The notes beneath the pieces are model-generated. The model searched no databases and had not been told where the DNA came from. It saw only the letters and a list, made by a program, of their open reading frames with translations. Positions 18,771-26,965 of a stretch of DNA of 64,000 bases are shown piece after piece. Numbering within the stretch: the first letter of the stretch is position 1; the number at the start of each line of letters is the position of its first letter. The position numbers and the translations under genes are program-made. Source of the stretch: Streptomyces sp. RPT161 (GTDB lineage: Bacteria > Actinomycetota > Actinomycetes > Streptomycetales > Streptomycetaceae); NCBI RefSeq assembly GCF_027533845.1, contig NZ_JAPZVN010000029.1, positions 1 through 64,000 of the forward strand, given 5' to 3'.

Positions 18771-20467
18771 CGTTCGACCTCCACAGCGTCAACGAACAGG
18801 TTCGACGCCCCGGAGCCGCCCGGCGGCTCCACCACTGCCGGGATCCGGGCGATGAAGACCGCGCCGTGGTCCGCACCGCTCCCGCACTCCAGCCGCAGCT
18901 CGCCGCCGTACTTCGCCACCAGTTGACGGGCGAGGGGCAGGCCGATGCCGTGCCCGTCCCGGCCCTGGTCGGGCCGGGTGGTGAAGCCGCTGCGGAACAG
19001 CCGTTCCGCGTCGGCCTCCAGTACGCCGTCGCCGCTGTCCACGACCGCCAGGTGCACGGTGTCGCCCTCCGCCAGCACGCTCAGCTCCACCCAGGCGGGC
19101 GCGCGCTCACCGTCGGCGGCGGCCCGCAAGGCGTTGTCCAGCAGGTTGCCGACGACGCTGACCACGTCGAGCGGCTCGGCCAGCCGCCGGGGCAGATTCG
19201 AGTCGGCCACCAGGCGCAGCGCGATGCCCAGTTCCGAGGCGGTCGCCGTCTTCGCGGCCAGCAGCCCGCGCAGATACGGGTCGGCGATCCGGGCGCCGTC
19301 CCGCCCCTCGGTGGCCAGCGGCGCCGCGGCCAGCTCCCGCAGATACGACTGCGCCTCCTCACGGCTGCCGGTGGCCAGCAGGCCGGAGAGGGTGTGCAAC
19401 CGGTTGGTGTACTCGTGCGCCTGGGCGCGCAGCGCGTCCGACAGCGACCGCAGCGCCGACAGTTCCCGCTCCAGCTCGTCCAGTTCGGTGCGGTCGCGCA
19501 GAGTCAGTACATGGCCGAGGTCCTGGTCGCCGCGGCGCACGGGCTGCGCGGTGACCACCAGCAGCCGGTCGCCCACCACCAGGTGGCTCTGCCGCAGCTC
19601 CCGGCGGGCCAGCATCAACTCGCACAGCGCGGACGGCAGTTGGGCGTCGGCCACCGGGGTGCCCGGCGGTCGCGGTCCGCCGAGCAGCCGTGCCGCCTCG
19701 TCGTTGCACACCGTGATGCGGTCCGCGGTGTCCACCGCCAGTACACCGTCACCGACCCCGCCCAGCACGGCCCGCTGCTCCCGCAGCAGTTCCGCCAGCT
19801 CAACCGGCTCCAGACCGAGGGTCTGGCGCTTCAGCCGACGTGAAAGCAGCACCGCCCCCGCCGTGCCGACCAGCAGCGCCACCCCGGCGAACCCGGCGGC
19901 CTGCCGGATCAGCGGTACGGCTGCCTGCTGCGCGGTACGGGTCCGTACGCCAGTGCTCACCTCGCCGATGATCCGGCCCCGCGGGTCCCGCAGCGGCACC
20001 TTGGCCCGGGCGGAGTCGCCGAGCGTACCGCGCTGCACGGAGACCGACTCCCGGCCGTCCAGCGCGGTCGGTTGGGTGCTCACCGGCTTGCCCAGCTCGG
20101 CCGGATCCGGGTGCGAGCGCCGGATGCCGTGCACGTCGGTGACCACCACGAACAGCATGCCGGTGCGCTGCCTGATCCGCTCGGCCTCCCGCTGGACGTC
20201 GCCGTTCGGATCATGGCCGGAAGCGATCCGCTGCACGATCACCGGATTGTCGGCGGTGGTACGGGCCACGGCCAGCGCCCGCTGTGCGTACTGCTGCTCC
20301 GACTGGTGCCGCACGAGCATCGCCGTGAGCGTGAATCCGCCGCCGAGCACCAGCAGCAGCACCGTGATCTGCGCGAGCAGCGCCTGGGTCACGAGGCGGG
20401 GTTTACGGCGGAACATGCCGACAGGGTACGAGACGGCACTGGCGGCGCCAGTCGGTGTAGCGGGCAT
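18767..20467 (-). CDS. CitA/DcuS-type sensor histidine kinase
   Basis: About 566 residues. There is a first membrane helix near residues 24-46, then an extracellular sensor of about 130 residues (Cache/CitA-like; HSD..G. and FVVVTDVHGIRRSHP), a second membrane helix, a PAS domain (AVDTADRITVCNDEAARLLG), an H-box HEYTNRLHTLSGLL, and a HATPase domain (DGHGIGLPLARQLVAKYGG). The family senses citrate or C4-dicarboxylates. The start is uncertain: ATG 20467 has GGAG 11 nt upstream, while ATG 20416 would trim 17 residues. Confidence 0.87.
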   Translation of the reverse strand: MPATPTGAASAVSYPVGMFRRKPRLVTQALLAQITVLLLVLGGGFTLTAMLVRHQSEQQYAQRALAVARTTADNPVIVQRIASGHDPNGDVQREAERIRQRTGMLFVVVTDVHGIRRSHPDPAELGKPVSTQPTALDGRESVSVQRGTLGDSARAKVPLRDPRGRIIGEVSTGVRTRTAQQAAVPLIRQAAGFAGVALLVGTAGAVLLSRRLKRQTLGLEPVELAELLREQRAVLGGVGDGVLAVDTADRITVCNDEAARLLGGPRPPGTPVADAQLPSALCELMLARRELRQSHLVVGDRLLVVTAQPVRRGDQDLGHVLTLRDRTELDELERELSALRSLSDALRAQAHEYTNRLHTLSGLLATGSREEAQSYLRELAAAPLATEGRDGARIADPYLRGLLAAKTATASELGIALRLVADSNLPRRLAEPLDVVSVVGNLLDNALRAAADGERAPAWVELSVLAEGDTVHLAVVDSGDGVLEADAERLFRSGFTTRPDQGRDGHGIGLPLARQLVAKYGGELRLECGSGADHGAVFIARIPAVVEPPGGSGASNLFVDAVEVER

Positions 20468-20620
20468 GGGGTCCGGGTCTCCGTGAGCACAACGCACACA
20501 AAGCGCGAAACGCATTCGAAATCCTTAACCAGCACAACCGACATGGATCTGGTCACCGTTCGACACGGCCCATACCGTGCAAGCCGCAACGGGGGAGAAC
20601 GGCGAGAAGGAGATCCCTGG

Positions 20621-22027
20621 ATGGCGGCATTGGCAACATCGGCGGCGACCGCGGCGCTGTCCTGGACCGGTCATGACACCTGGCTGTTGACGCTGGTGGG
20701 GATTTCCATAGTCGTCGTCATCCTGCTCATCAGCTGGCTGAAGGTGCACGCGTTCCTGGCCCTGATGGTCGGATCCTTCGTGGTCTCACTGCTGTCGGGG
20801 CATCCCGTGGCCAAGGCGGTGGACTCCTTCACCAACGGACTGGGCGGCACCACGGGCAAGATCGGCGTGCTGATCATCCTTGGTGCGATCCTGGGCCGCC
20901 TGTTGGCGGATTCGGGGGGTATTGACCAGATTGTCCGCACGTTGACCCGGCTGGTCGGACCCGAACGCCTGCCGTGGGCCATCACCCTGGTCGCGGCCAT
21001 CGTCGGACTGCCGATGTTCTTCGAGGTCGGCTTCGTGATGCTGGTGCCGCTGGTGCTGCAACTGGCCCACCGCGCCAGGTACCCGGTGCTCCGGGTGGGC
21101 ATCCCGGCGATGGCCGGACTGGCCACCGTGCACGCTCTCGTTCCGCCGCACCCCGGACCGCTGATCGCCGTCCAGGCGGTACACGCCACGATCGGCCTGA
21201 CCCTGGTCTACGGACTGCTTGTGGCGGTGCCCTGCGCGATCGTCGTCGGCCCGCTGTTCACCGCCTACATCTGGCCGAAGGTGAAGGCCGAGATACCCCA
21301 GTCCGCGCTGGCGGCGTTCACCACCACCGCGAGCGATGAGCCGGAATCCGCGACCGCCCGCACCATGCCGCGCTTCTCGGTCACGCTCGGCACGATTCTG
21401 CTGCCCATCGCCCTGATGATCCTCAAGGCGATCTGCGACACCGTGCAACTGGCCCACGGCACGCTGTACTCCGTACTGGAGTTCCTCGGCACGCCGGTGA
21501 TCGCGCTGCTGTTGGCGGTACTGCTCGCGCTGTTCACCTTTGGGTACTCGGTCGGTTCCAGCAGGCGGAACGTACAGGAGTCGTTGGGCAGGAGCTTTCC
21601 GCCGATCGCCGGTGTGCTGGCCATAGTCGGCGCGGGCGGCGGCTATTCGCAGGCCCTGCAGGACAGCGGCGTGGACGGCGCCATAGGCATGGCCGCACGC
21701 CACTTCCACATCCCGCTGCTACTGCTCGCCTGGCTGGTCGCGGCCCTGATGCGTACCGCCGCGGGCTCCGGCACGGTCGCCACCGTCGCCGCGGCCGGCA
21801 TCGTCGGCCCCCTGGCCCACGGACTCACCCAGGCGGCCCTACTGGCCCTGGCCCTCGGCTCCGGCGCGGCCTTCCTCGGCCATGTGAACGACGCCGCGTT
21901 CTGGATGTTCAAGGAGTACTTCGGCCTGTCGGTTGGGGGCACGTTGAGGACTTGGACGGCGGCGCACACGTTGCTGTCGGTGACGTCGCTGGGGGCGATC
22001 TTGCTGGTCAGCGGGGTTGTGACGTGA
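20621..22027 (+). CDS. GntP-family permease (gluconate/organic-acid:H+ symporter)
   Basis: A 468-residue polytopic membrane protein of about 12 helices. GLPMFFEVGFVMLVPL, HALVPPHPGPLIAV and the C-terminal GHVNDAAFWMFKEYFGLS are GntP-family landmarks. AAGGAG lies 8 nt before ATG 20621; the frame is open far upstream across the kinase gene, but that is shadow. The divergent CitA/CitB pair implies induction by its substrate, possibly gluconate, citrate or another hydroxy-acid. Confidence 0.9.
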   Translation: MAALATSAATAALSWTGHDTWLLTLVGISIVVVILLISWLKVHAFLALMVGSFVVSLLSGHPVAKAVDSFTNGLGGTTGKIGVLIILGAILGRLLADSGGIDQIVRTLTRLVGPERLPWAITLVAAIVGLPMFFEVGFVMLVPLVLQLAHRARYPVLRVGIPAMAGLATVHALVPPHPGPLIAVQAVHATIGLTLVYGLLVAVPCAIVVGPLFTAYIWPKVKAEIPQSALAAFTTTASDEPESATARTMPRFSVTLGTILLPIALMILKAICDTVQLAHGTLYSVLEFLGTPVIALLLAVLLALFTFGYSVGSSRRNVQESLGRSFPPIAGVLAIVGAGGGYSQALQDSGVDGAIGMAARHFHIPLLLLAWLVAALMRTAAGSGTVATVAAAGIVGPLAHGLTQAALLALALGSGAAFLGHVNDAAFWMFKEYFGLSVGGTLRTWTAAHTLLSVTSLGAILLVSGVVT

Positions 22028-22061
22028 TGCGGTGAGGTTTGGGGCGTTGGGGGTTTTGGGG

Positions 22062-22336
22062 CTACGGGGGCTGCGGGGGACTGTTGGCGGGGGCTCTTGT
22101 GCGCACGTGACATCCGGCGCCCAACAGCAGAGGCACCAGCACAACTTCGTCCCCCCGCCGTGCCAGGACGTCGTGCAACAACGGTCGCAGCAGGTCGAGA
22201 TGGCCGACCTCGACCGCAGCCCGGGCCGCAACGTCCGTACAGCCGCCAGGAGTTGGTGGACCGCCGCCGCACCGGCCGGATCGCGGGTGCCGTGCGCCAC
22301 GGCTACCAGGGCGGGTGACGCGGCGGTGCGGCTCAC
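22062..22336 (-). pseudogene. Broken sirohydrochlorin chelatase (CbiX/SirB) remnant
   Basis: From GTG 22336 the frame reads ALVAVAHGTRDPAGAAAV and continues to RTLRPGLR, the typical start of a CbiX/SirB ferrochelatase with its catalytic histidine. At about 22213-22216 it loses the family match. Shifting one base restores it: VEVGHLDLLRPLLHDVLARR, then EVVLVPLLLGAGCHVRTRA. A missing G (CTGCGGGTCGAG reduced to CTGCGGTCGAG) would explain the shift. The match ends at about 22095 and a stop follows at 22064-22062, so the protein would be about 90 residues against 240 or more normally. The start overlaps the preceding stop as GTGA, the sign of a once-coupled operon. Confidence 0.82.
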
Positions 22337-23472
22337 GGGGTGACCGCCAGCCGGTAGCCGCGCTTGGGCACGGTACGGACCAGGGCTGCGTGCGGTCCGA
22401 GCGCCGCCCGCAGCCGGGCCACGGCCGCGTCGACAGCGTGCTCGTCGGTGGTGCCGCCCGTCCACACCCTGCGGAGCAGCTCCGCTCGGTTGATCACCCG
22501 ACCGGGATGGTCGGACAGCGCGCGCAACAGGGCCGCGAGGACCGGCGGCAGCCACACGGCCTCGTCGTCATCGATGAAGACCGCCCCGCCCTGCAGCACC
22601 ACCCGCCGCGAGCCGCTGACCAGTTCGCGGCGGTTGCGCGCGGGCAGCTCCTCGGCGAGCGTGCGCACCAGTGCGCCGAGTCGGCCGCGCTCCGGCCACA
22701 CCGCATCGACGCCCGCCTCCCGCAACGGACGTGCGCACAGGGGGCCGACACAGACCGGCAGCACGTCACCGCGCAACGCGTCCAGCACCTCCGCACCGCA
22801 TCCCATGAACTCCGCGGCGGACAGCAGCGCGTCGATCGCGGGGGCGCTGGTGAAGGTGAGGCAGTGCAACTCGCGCCGTACCGTCAGCTCCACCAGCCGC
22901 CGTACCGCCTCCGGGTCCTCGGGCGGCCCCCAGCGGTAGACCGGGACCGAGATGACCTCGGCGCCACGCTCGTGCAGCGCGGCGGCGAAACCGTCCAGCG
23001 GCACGCCGTGCTCCTGCACGGCGACCCGGCGTCCGTGCAGCTCCCGGGCGAGCAACCAGGTGAGCAGCTCATCGTTGGCCTCGGACCCCGGCGAGTACGA
23101 CTCGTTCAGCCCGCTGGCCCGCACTGCGCCGGTGGCCTTCGGGCCACGGGTGAGGACGACGGCACCGCGGCACACGTCGGCGAGACCGCCGCCGAGCCCC
23201 CAGCCGTCCGCCGCGCTCATCCAGCCCCGCCAACCGACGCCGGTCGTGGCGATCACATAGTCCAGCGGTGCGCTCAGACACCGCTCGGTGGCCCGGCGCA
23301 GCGCCGTGTCGTCGCCCAGCGGGACGATGCGCATGGTGGGCGCCTCGACCACACGGGCGCCTCTGCGCCGCAGGAGTGCCACCAGTTCCTCGCGGCGGCG
23401 CGTCGCGGTCACACCGACGGTGAATCCGGTCAACGGTCCTGTCGGCGGGGGTGCCGTTGTGCCAGTGCCCAT
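22333..23472 (-). CDS. Uroporphyrinogen-III synthase-like protein with C-terminal winged-helix DNA-binding domain
   Basis: A 379-residue two-domain protein. Residues 1-260 are HemD-like ([42 protein letters not shown]). Residues about 285-379 are an OmpR/PhoB-type winged helix ([45 protein letters not shown]). The fusion is known beside actinobacterial nitrite reductase clusters and may both make siroheme precursor and regulate. No clear Shine-Dalgarno for ATG 23472. It is divergent from the nitrate reductase gene. Confidence 0.88.
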   Translation of the reverse strand: MGTGTTAPPPTGPLTGFTVGVTATRRREELVALLRRRGARVVEAPTMRIVPLGDDTALRRATERCLSAPLDYVIATTGVGWRGWMSAADGWGLGGGLADVCRGAVVLTRGPKATGAVRASGLNESYSPGSEANDELLTWLLARELHGRRVAVQEHGVPLDGFAAALHERGAEVISVPVYRWGPPEDPEAVRRLVELTVRRELHCLTFTSAPAIDALLSAAEFMGCGAEVLDALRGDVLPVCVGPLCARPLREAGVDAVWPERGRLGALVRTLAEELPARNRRELVSGSRRVVLQGGAVFIDDDEAVWLPPVLAALLRALSDHPGRVINRAELLRRVWTGGTTDEHAVDAAVARLRAALGPHAALVRTVPKRGYRLAVTP

Positions 23473-23495
23473 GAAGTGCAGGGTCAGCCAGCGGC

Positions 23496-23575
23496 GTTAC
23501 GGACCGATTGCCCCGAGGTCACACGGGAGTTAGCGCAGGTGCCCCGGAGGTTACGGAAGATGTCCTGAACGTCAC
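23496..23575. promoter_or_regulatory. GlnR-like binding half-sites in the nas control region
   Basis: GTTAC (23496) and GTCAC (23518) are 22 bp apart, with GTTAG following at 23529 after another 6-bp gap. A second pair, GTTAC (23550) and GTCAC (23571), is 21 bp apart. GlnR boxes of Streptomyces are repeats of gTnAC-n6-GaAAC with 22-bp periodicity; the intervening GAAAC elements are poor here. Location between the HemD-like gene and nitrate reductase makes nitrogen control plausible. Confidence 0.4.
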
Positions 23576-23663
23576 CCCGTCCCCGAAGCGGTGTGAGGGA
23601 GACGTACCGCCCCCGCAACACGGGTGAACCGGGCCCGTAACGGCCGGGCGTGACGCTCTTGCC

Positions 23664-25745
23664 ATGACGACGACCGACACGCACTGCCCGTACTGCTCGC
23701 TCCAGTGCGGCATGCGGCTGGCCGCCGGCAGCGGCGCGACGGTGGAGGTCCTGGAGCGGCCGGAGTTCCCAGTGAACCTCGGCGCGCTGTGTGGCAAGGG
23801 CCGTACCGCGGGGGCGGTGCTCTCGCCCGCGGCGCGGCTGACGGCGCCGCTGGTGCGTGCCGGGCGGGTCGGCGAGCTACGTGAGGCGTCCTGGCCGCGG
23901 GCGCTGGACCGGGTGGCGGAAGGCTTGGAGCGGGCCGCCCGGCGGTACTGCGCGGACGCCGTCGGGGTCTTCGGCGGTGGCGGCCTGACCAACGAAAAAG
24001 CCTATCTGCTGGGCAAGTTCGCCCGGGTGGTGCTGCGCACCTCCAACATCGACTACAACGGCCGGTTCTGCATGTCCTCCGCCGCCGCGGCGCACCGGGC
24101 CGCCTTCGGGATCGACCGTGGACTGCCGTTCCCGCTCTCGGACATCGCGACCACCGGTTGTGTGATCCTGGTCGGCGGCAACCCGGCCGAGACCATGCCG
24201 CCCGCGCTGCGCTACTTCCGGGAGTTGCGGGAGAACGGCGGTCGCCTGATCGTGGTCGATCCGCGCCGCACCCGTACCGCGGAGCTGGCCGACCTGCACC
24301 TGCGGCCGGTGCCGGGCACCGATCTGGCGCTGGCGCTTGGGTTGTTGCACCTGGTGTTCGCCGAGGGGCTGGTGGACGAGGAGTTCGTCCGGAACCGCAC
24401 CTCCGGCTTCGAGCGGGCCATGGCTTCCGCCATGGCGCACTGGCCGGAACACGTGGAGCGGTTGACGGGCGTCCCGGTGCCGCTGATGCGGCAGGTGGTA
24501 CGTGTCTTCGCCGGGGCGCACAGCGGCATGGTGCTGACCGCGCGCGGCGCCGAGCAGCACAGCAAGGGCACGGACACGGTCCGGGCCTGGATCAACCTCT
24601 GCCTCGCGGTGGGGAAGGCGGGACGTCCGGGCTCCGGCTACGGCTGCCTGACCGGGCAGGGCAACGGGCAGGGCGGACGGGAGCACGGCCAGAAGGCCGA
24701 CCAACTGCCCGGCTACCGCTCGATCGAGGACCCGGCGGCCCGCGCGCACATCGCCGGGGTGTGGGGCATCGACCCCAACCAGCTGCCGGGGCCCGGCTGT
24801 TCCGCCTATGAACTCCTTGACACCGCGGGCCGGGACGGCGGCCTGCGCGCACTGCTGCTGATGGGATCCAATCCCGTGGTCTCCGCACCCCGGGCAGGCC
24901 ACGTCACCGAGCGGCTGAGGGGGTTGGACTTCCTCGCGGTCAGTGATGTGGTGCTGTCGGAGACGGCACGCCTCGCCGATGTGGTGCTGCCGTCCGCGCA
25001 GTGGGCCGAGGAGACCGGGACCACGACCAACCTGGAGGGCAGGGTGATCCTGCGCCAGGCGGCCATCACACCACCGCCCGGGGTGCGCACCGACCTGTAC
25101 GTACTGCGGGAGCTGGCGGCACGGCTCGGTGTGGACAAGGGGTTCCCGGACGATCCGATGGAGGTCTTCGAGGAGCTGCGGCGTGCCTCGGCGGGCGGCG
25201 CCGCGGACTACGCGGGCATCAGCTACCGGCGAATACGCGATGAAAACGGCGTGTTCTGGCCCTGCCCCGACGAGCAGCATCCCGGCACACCCCGGCTGTT
25301 CCTCGACCGCTTCGCCACCCCGGACGGCCGGGCCCGCTTCGCGGCGGTCTCCCACCGTCCGTCGGCGGAGCAGCCGGACGGTGACTACCCGCTCTACCTC
25401 ACCACCGGCCGGGTGGTCGCCCAGTACCAGAGCGGCGCCCAGACCCGCAGGGTCCCCGAGCTCAACGAGGCGGCGCCCGGCCCGTTCGTGGAGGTCCATC
25501 CGCACCTCGCGCGGCGGCTCGGGGTCACCGAGGGCGAGTTGCTGGCGGTCAGTAGCCGCCGTGGTCGTGCGGTCGCCCCGGCCCGGGTGACCGACACCAT
25601 CCGCCCCGACACCGTGTTCATGCCGTTCCACTGGAACGGCCCGGGCCGCGCCAACACGTTGACCAATCCGGCGCTCGACCCGACGTCCCGGATGCCGGAG
25701 TTCAAGGTGTGCGCGGTACGCGTGGAGCGGGCGGCCGCGTCATGA
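23664..25745 (+). CDS. nasA: Assimilatory nitrate reductase, molybdopterin oxidoreductase
   Basis: A 693-residue cytoplasmic Mo-bisMGD enzyme reducing nitrate to nitrite. The N-terminal 4Fe-4S site is Cys8, Cys11, Cys15 and Cys43 (HCPYCSLQCG; LGALCGKG). TGQGNGQGGREHGQKADQLPG and LTTGRVVAQYQSGAQTRR bind the cofactor. It lacks the extra C-terminal 2Fe-2S domain of some NasA/NasC proteins, so the next gene may supply electrons. ATG 23664 has no good ribosome site and could be translated from a short leader. Its stop overlaps the next start (ATGA). Confidence 0.92.
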   Translation: MTTTDTHCPYCSLQCGMRLAAGSGATVEVLERPEFPVNLGALCGKGRTAGAVLSPAARLTAPLVRAGRVGELREASWPRALDRVAEGLERAARRYCADAVGVFGGGGLTNEKAYLLGKFARVVLRTSNIDYNGRFCMSSAAAAHRAAFGIDRGLPFPLSDIATTGCVILVGGNPAETMPPALRYFRELRENGGRLIVVDPRRTRTAELADLHLRPVPGTDLALALGLLHLVFAEGLVDEEFVRNRTSGFERAMASAMAHWPEHVERLTGVPVPLMRQVVRVFAGAHSGMVLTARGAEQHSKGTDTVRAWINLCLAVGKAGRPGSGYGCLTGQGNGQGGREHGQKADQLPGYRSIEDPAARAHIAGVWGIDPNQLPGPGCSAYELLDTAGRDGGLRALLLMGSNPVVSAPRAGHVTERLRGLDFLAVSDVVLSETARLADVVLPSAQWAEETGTTTNLEGRVILRQAAITPPPGVRTDLYVLRELAARLGVDKGFPDDPMEVFEELRRASAGGAADYAGISYRRIRDENGVFWPCPDEQHPGTPRLFLDRFATPDGRARFAAVSHRPSAEQPDGDYPLYLTTGRVVAQYQSGAQTRRVPELNEAAPGPFVEVHPHLARRLGVTEGELLAVSSRRGRAVAPARVTDTIRPDTVFMPFHWNGPGRANTLTNPALDPTSRMPEFKVCAVRVERAAAS

Positions 25746-26965
25746 GCGGCACGCCCCGGCGGATCGCGGTGGTTGGCGCGGGGCTCGCCGGAGCCCGCTT
25801 CTGCCAGCGGTTCCAGGAGCTGGGCGGCGACGCCGAGTTGACGCTGTACGGCGCAGAACCGCGCCCCGCCTACAACAGGGTGCTGCTGGCCGATGTGCTC
25901 ACCGGGCGGTACACCCCGGAGTCGATCAGCCTGCCGTGCGGCGAACCCGGCCCCGAACTGCGCACCGGCAACGAGGTGGTGGGCCTCGACCCCGCCGCCC
26001 GCACCCTGCTGCTCGCCACCGGGGAGCGCGCGGAATACGACGAGGTGGTGCTGGCCACCGGCGCCAACCCGGTGCTGCCACCGCTGCGCGGGCTGTACGC
26101 GGACGGCACGCCACTGGCCGGTGTGCACTCCCTCCGTACGCTGGCCGACTGCGCCCGGCTGGCCGAGGACGCGGTGCGGTCGGAGCGGGCCGTGGTCATC
26201 GGCGGTGGAGTGCTCGGTGTGAGCGCCGCCCGGGCGCTGGCCGCGTTGGGGCTGGCCGTCGAAGTCGTCCACCAGGCACCGCACTTGGTGGAGCGCCACT
26301 TGGATGAGCAGGCCGGACAGGCGCTGCGAACCGCGGTGTTCGCACTGGGCGTGACGGTCTACCCCGACAACCGCGCCCGGGCGCTGCACGGCGGCCCCCG
26401 TGTCAACGCCGTGGAGTTGGCCAGCGGTTATGTCCTGGACACCGATCTGGTGGTGATCGCCTGCGGGGTGCGACCACGCACCGGCCTGGCTCACACGGCC
26501 GGTCTCACGGTACGCCGTGGGGTGATCGTGGATGACCGTCTCGCCGCCTCCGCACCCGGGGTGTACGCGATCGGCGACTGCGCGGAACACCGCGGCACCG
26601 TCCACGGCCTGGCCGGACCCGCCTGGGACCAGGCCGACGTGCTGGCCGCCCGACTGTCGGGGGCGGATCCGGGCGCCACCTACACCGGTTCGCGACCGCT
26701 GTCCCGGCTCACCGCCGGGCCGCTGGAGTACGCCGCTTTCGGCGAAGTCGGCGACGACCTGCCCGGCACCGACGTGCTCCGGCTCGCCGACGCGACCCGT
26801 GGCTCGTACAAGAAGCTCGTGCTGCGCGGGGACCGGCTGGTCGGCGGCATCCTCCTGGGCGACCTGGCCACCGTCGGCGACCTGACCCGGGCCTACGAGC
26901 GGGACGAGCCGCTGCCCGCCGACCCCCTCCAACTGATCGTCACGCAAGGAGCCGCGCAATGGTGA
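25742..26965 (+). CDS. FAD/NAD(P)-dependent oxidoreductase of nitrate assimilation (NasB-like)
   Basis: A 407-residue flavoprotein with two Rossmann folds: IAVVGAGLAGARFCQRF near the start, VVIGGGVLGVSAARAL mid-protein, and YAIGDCAEHRG near the end. PAYNRVLLADVLTG is the nitrite-reductase/rubredoxin-reductase type signature. It resembles the N-terminal half of NirB. Sandwiched with overlaps between nitrate reductase and nirB, it is the likely NAD(P)H-linked electron donor to nitrate reductase. Confidence 0.87.
   Translation: MSGTPRRIAVVGAGLAGARFCQRFQELGGDAELTLYGAEPRPAYNRVLLADVLTGRYTPESISLPCGEPGPELRTGNEVVGLDPAARTLLLATGERAEYDEVVLATGANPVLPPLRGLYADGTPLAGVHSLRTLADCARLAEDAVRSERAVVIGGGVLGVSAARALAALGLAVEVVHQAPHLVERHLDEQAGQALRTAVFALGVTVYPDNRARALHGGPRVNAVELASGYVLDTDLVVIACGVRPRTGLAHTAGLTVRRGVIVDDRLAASAPGVYAIGDCAEHRGTVHGLAGPAWDQADVLAARLSGADPGATYTGSRPLSRLTAGPLEYAAFGEVGDDLPGTDVLRLADATRGSYKKLVLRGDRLVGGILLGDLATVGDLTRAYERDEPLPADPLQLIVTQGAAQW

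Noticed and set aside
22028..22080. G-rich run that might be a quadruplex or repeat
   Set aside because: The G-tracts are irregular and look like ordinary skewed intergenic DNA next to the decayed cbiX end.
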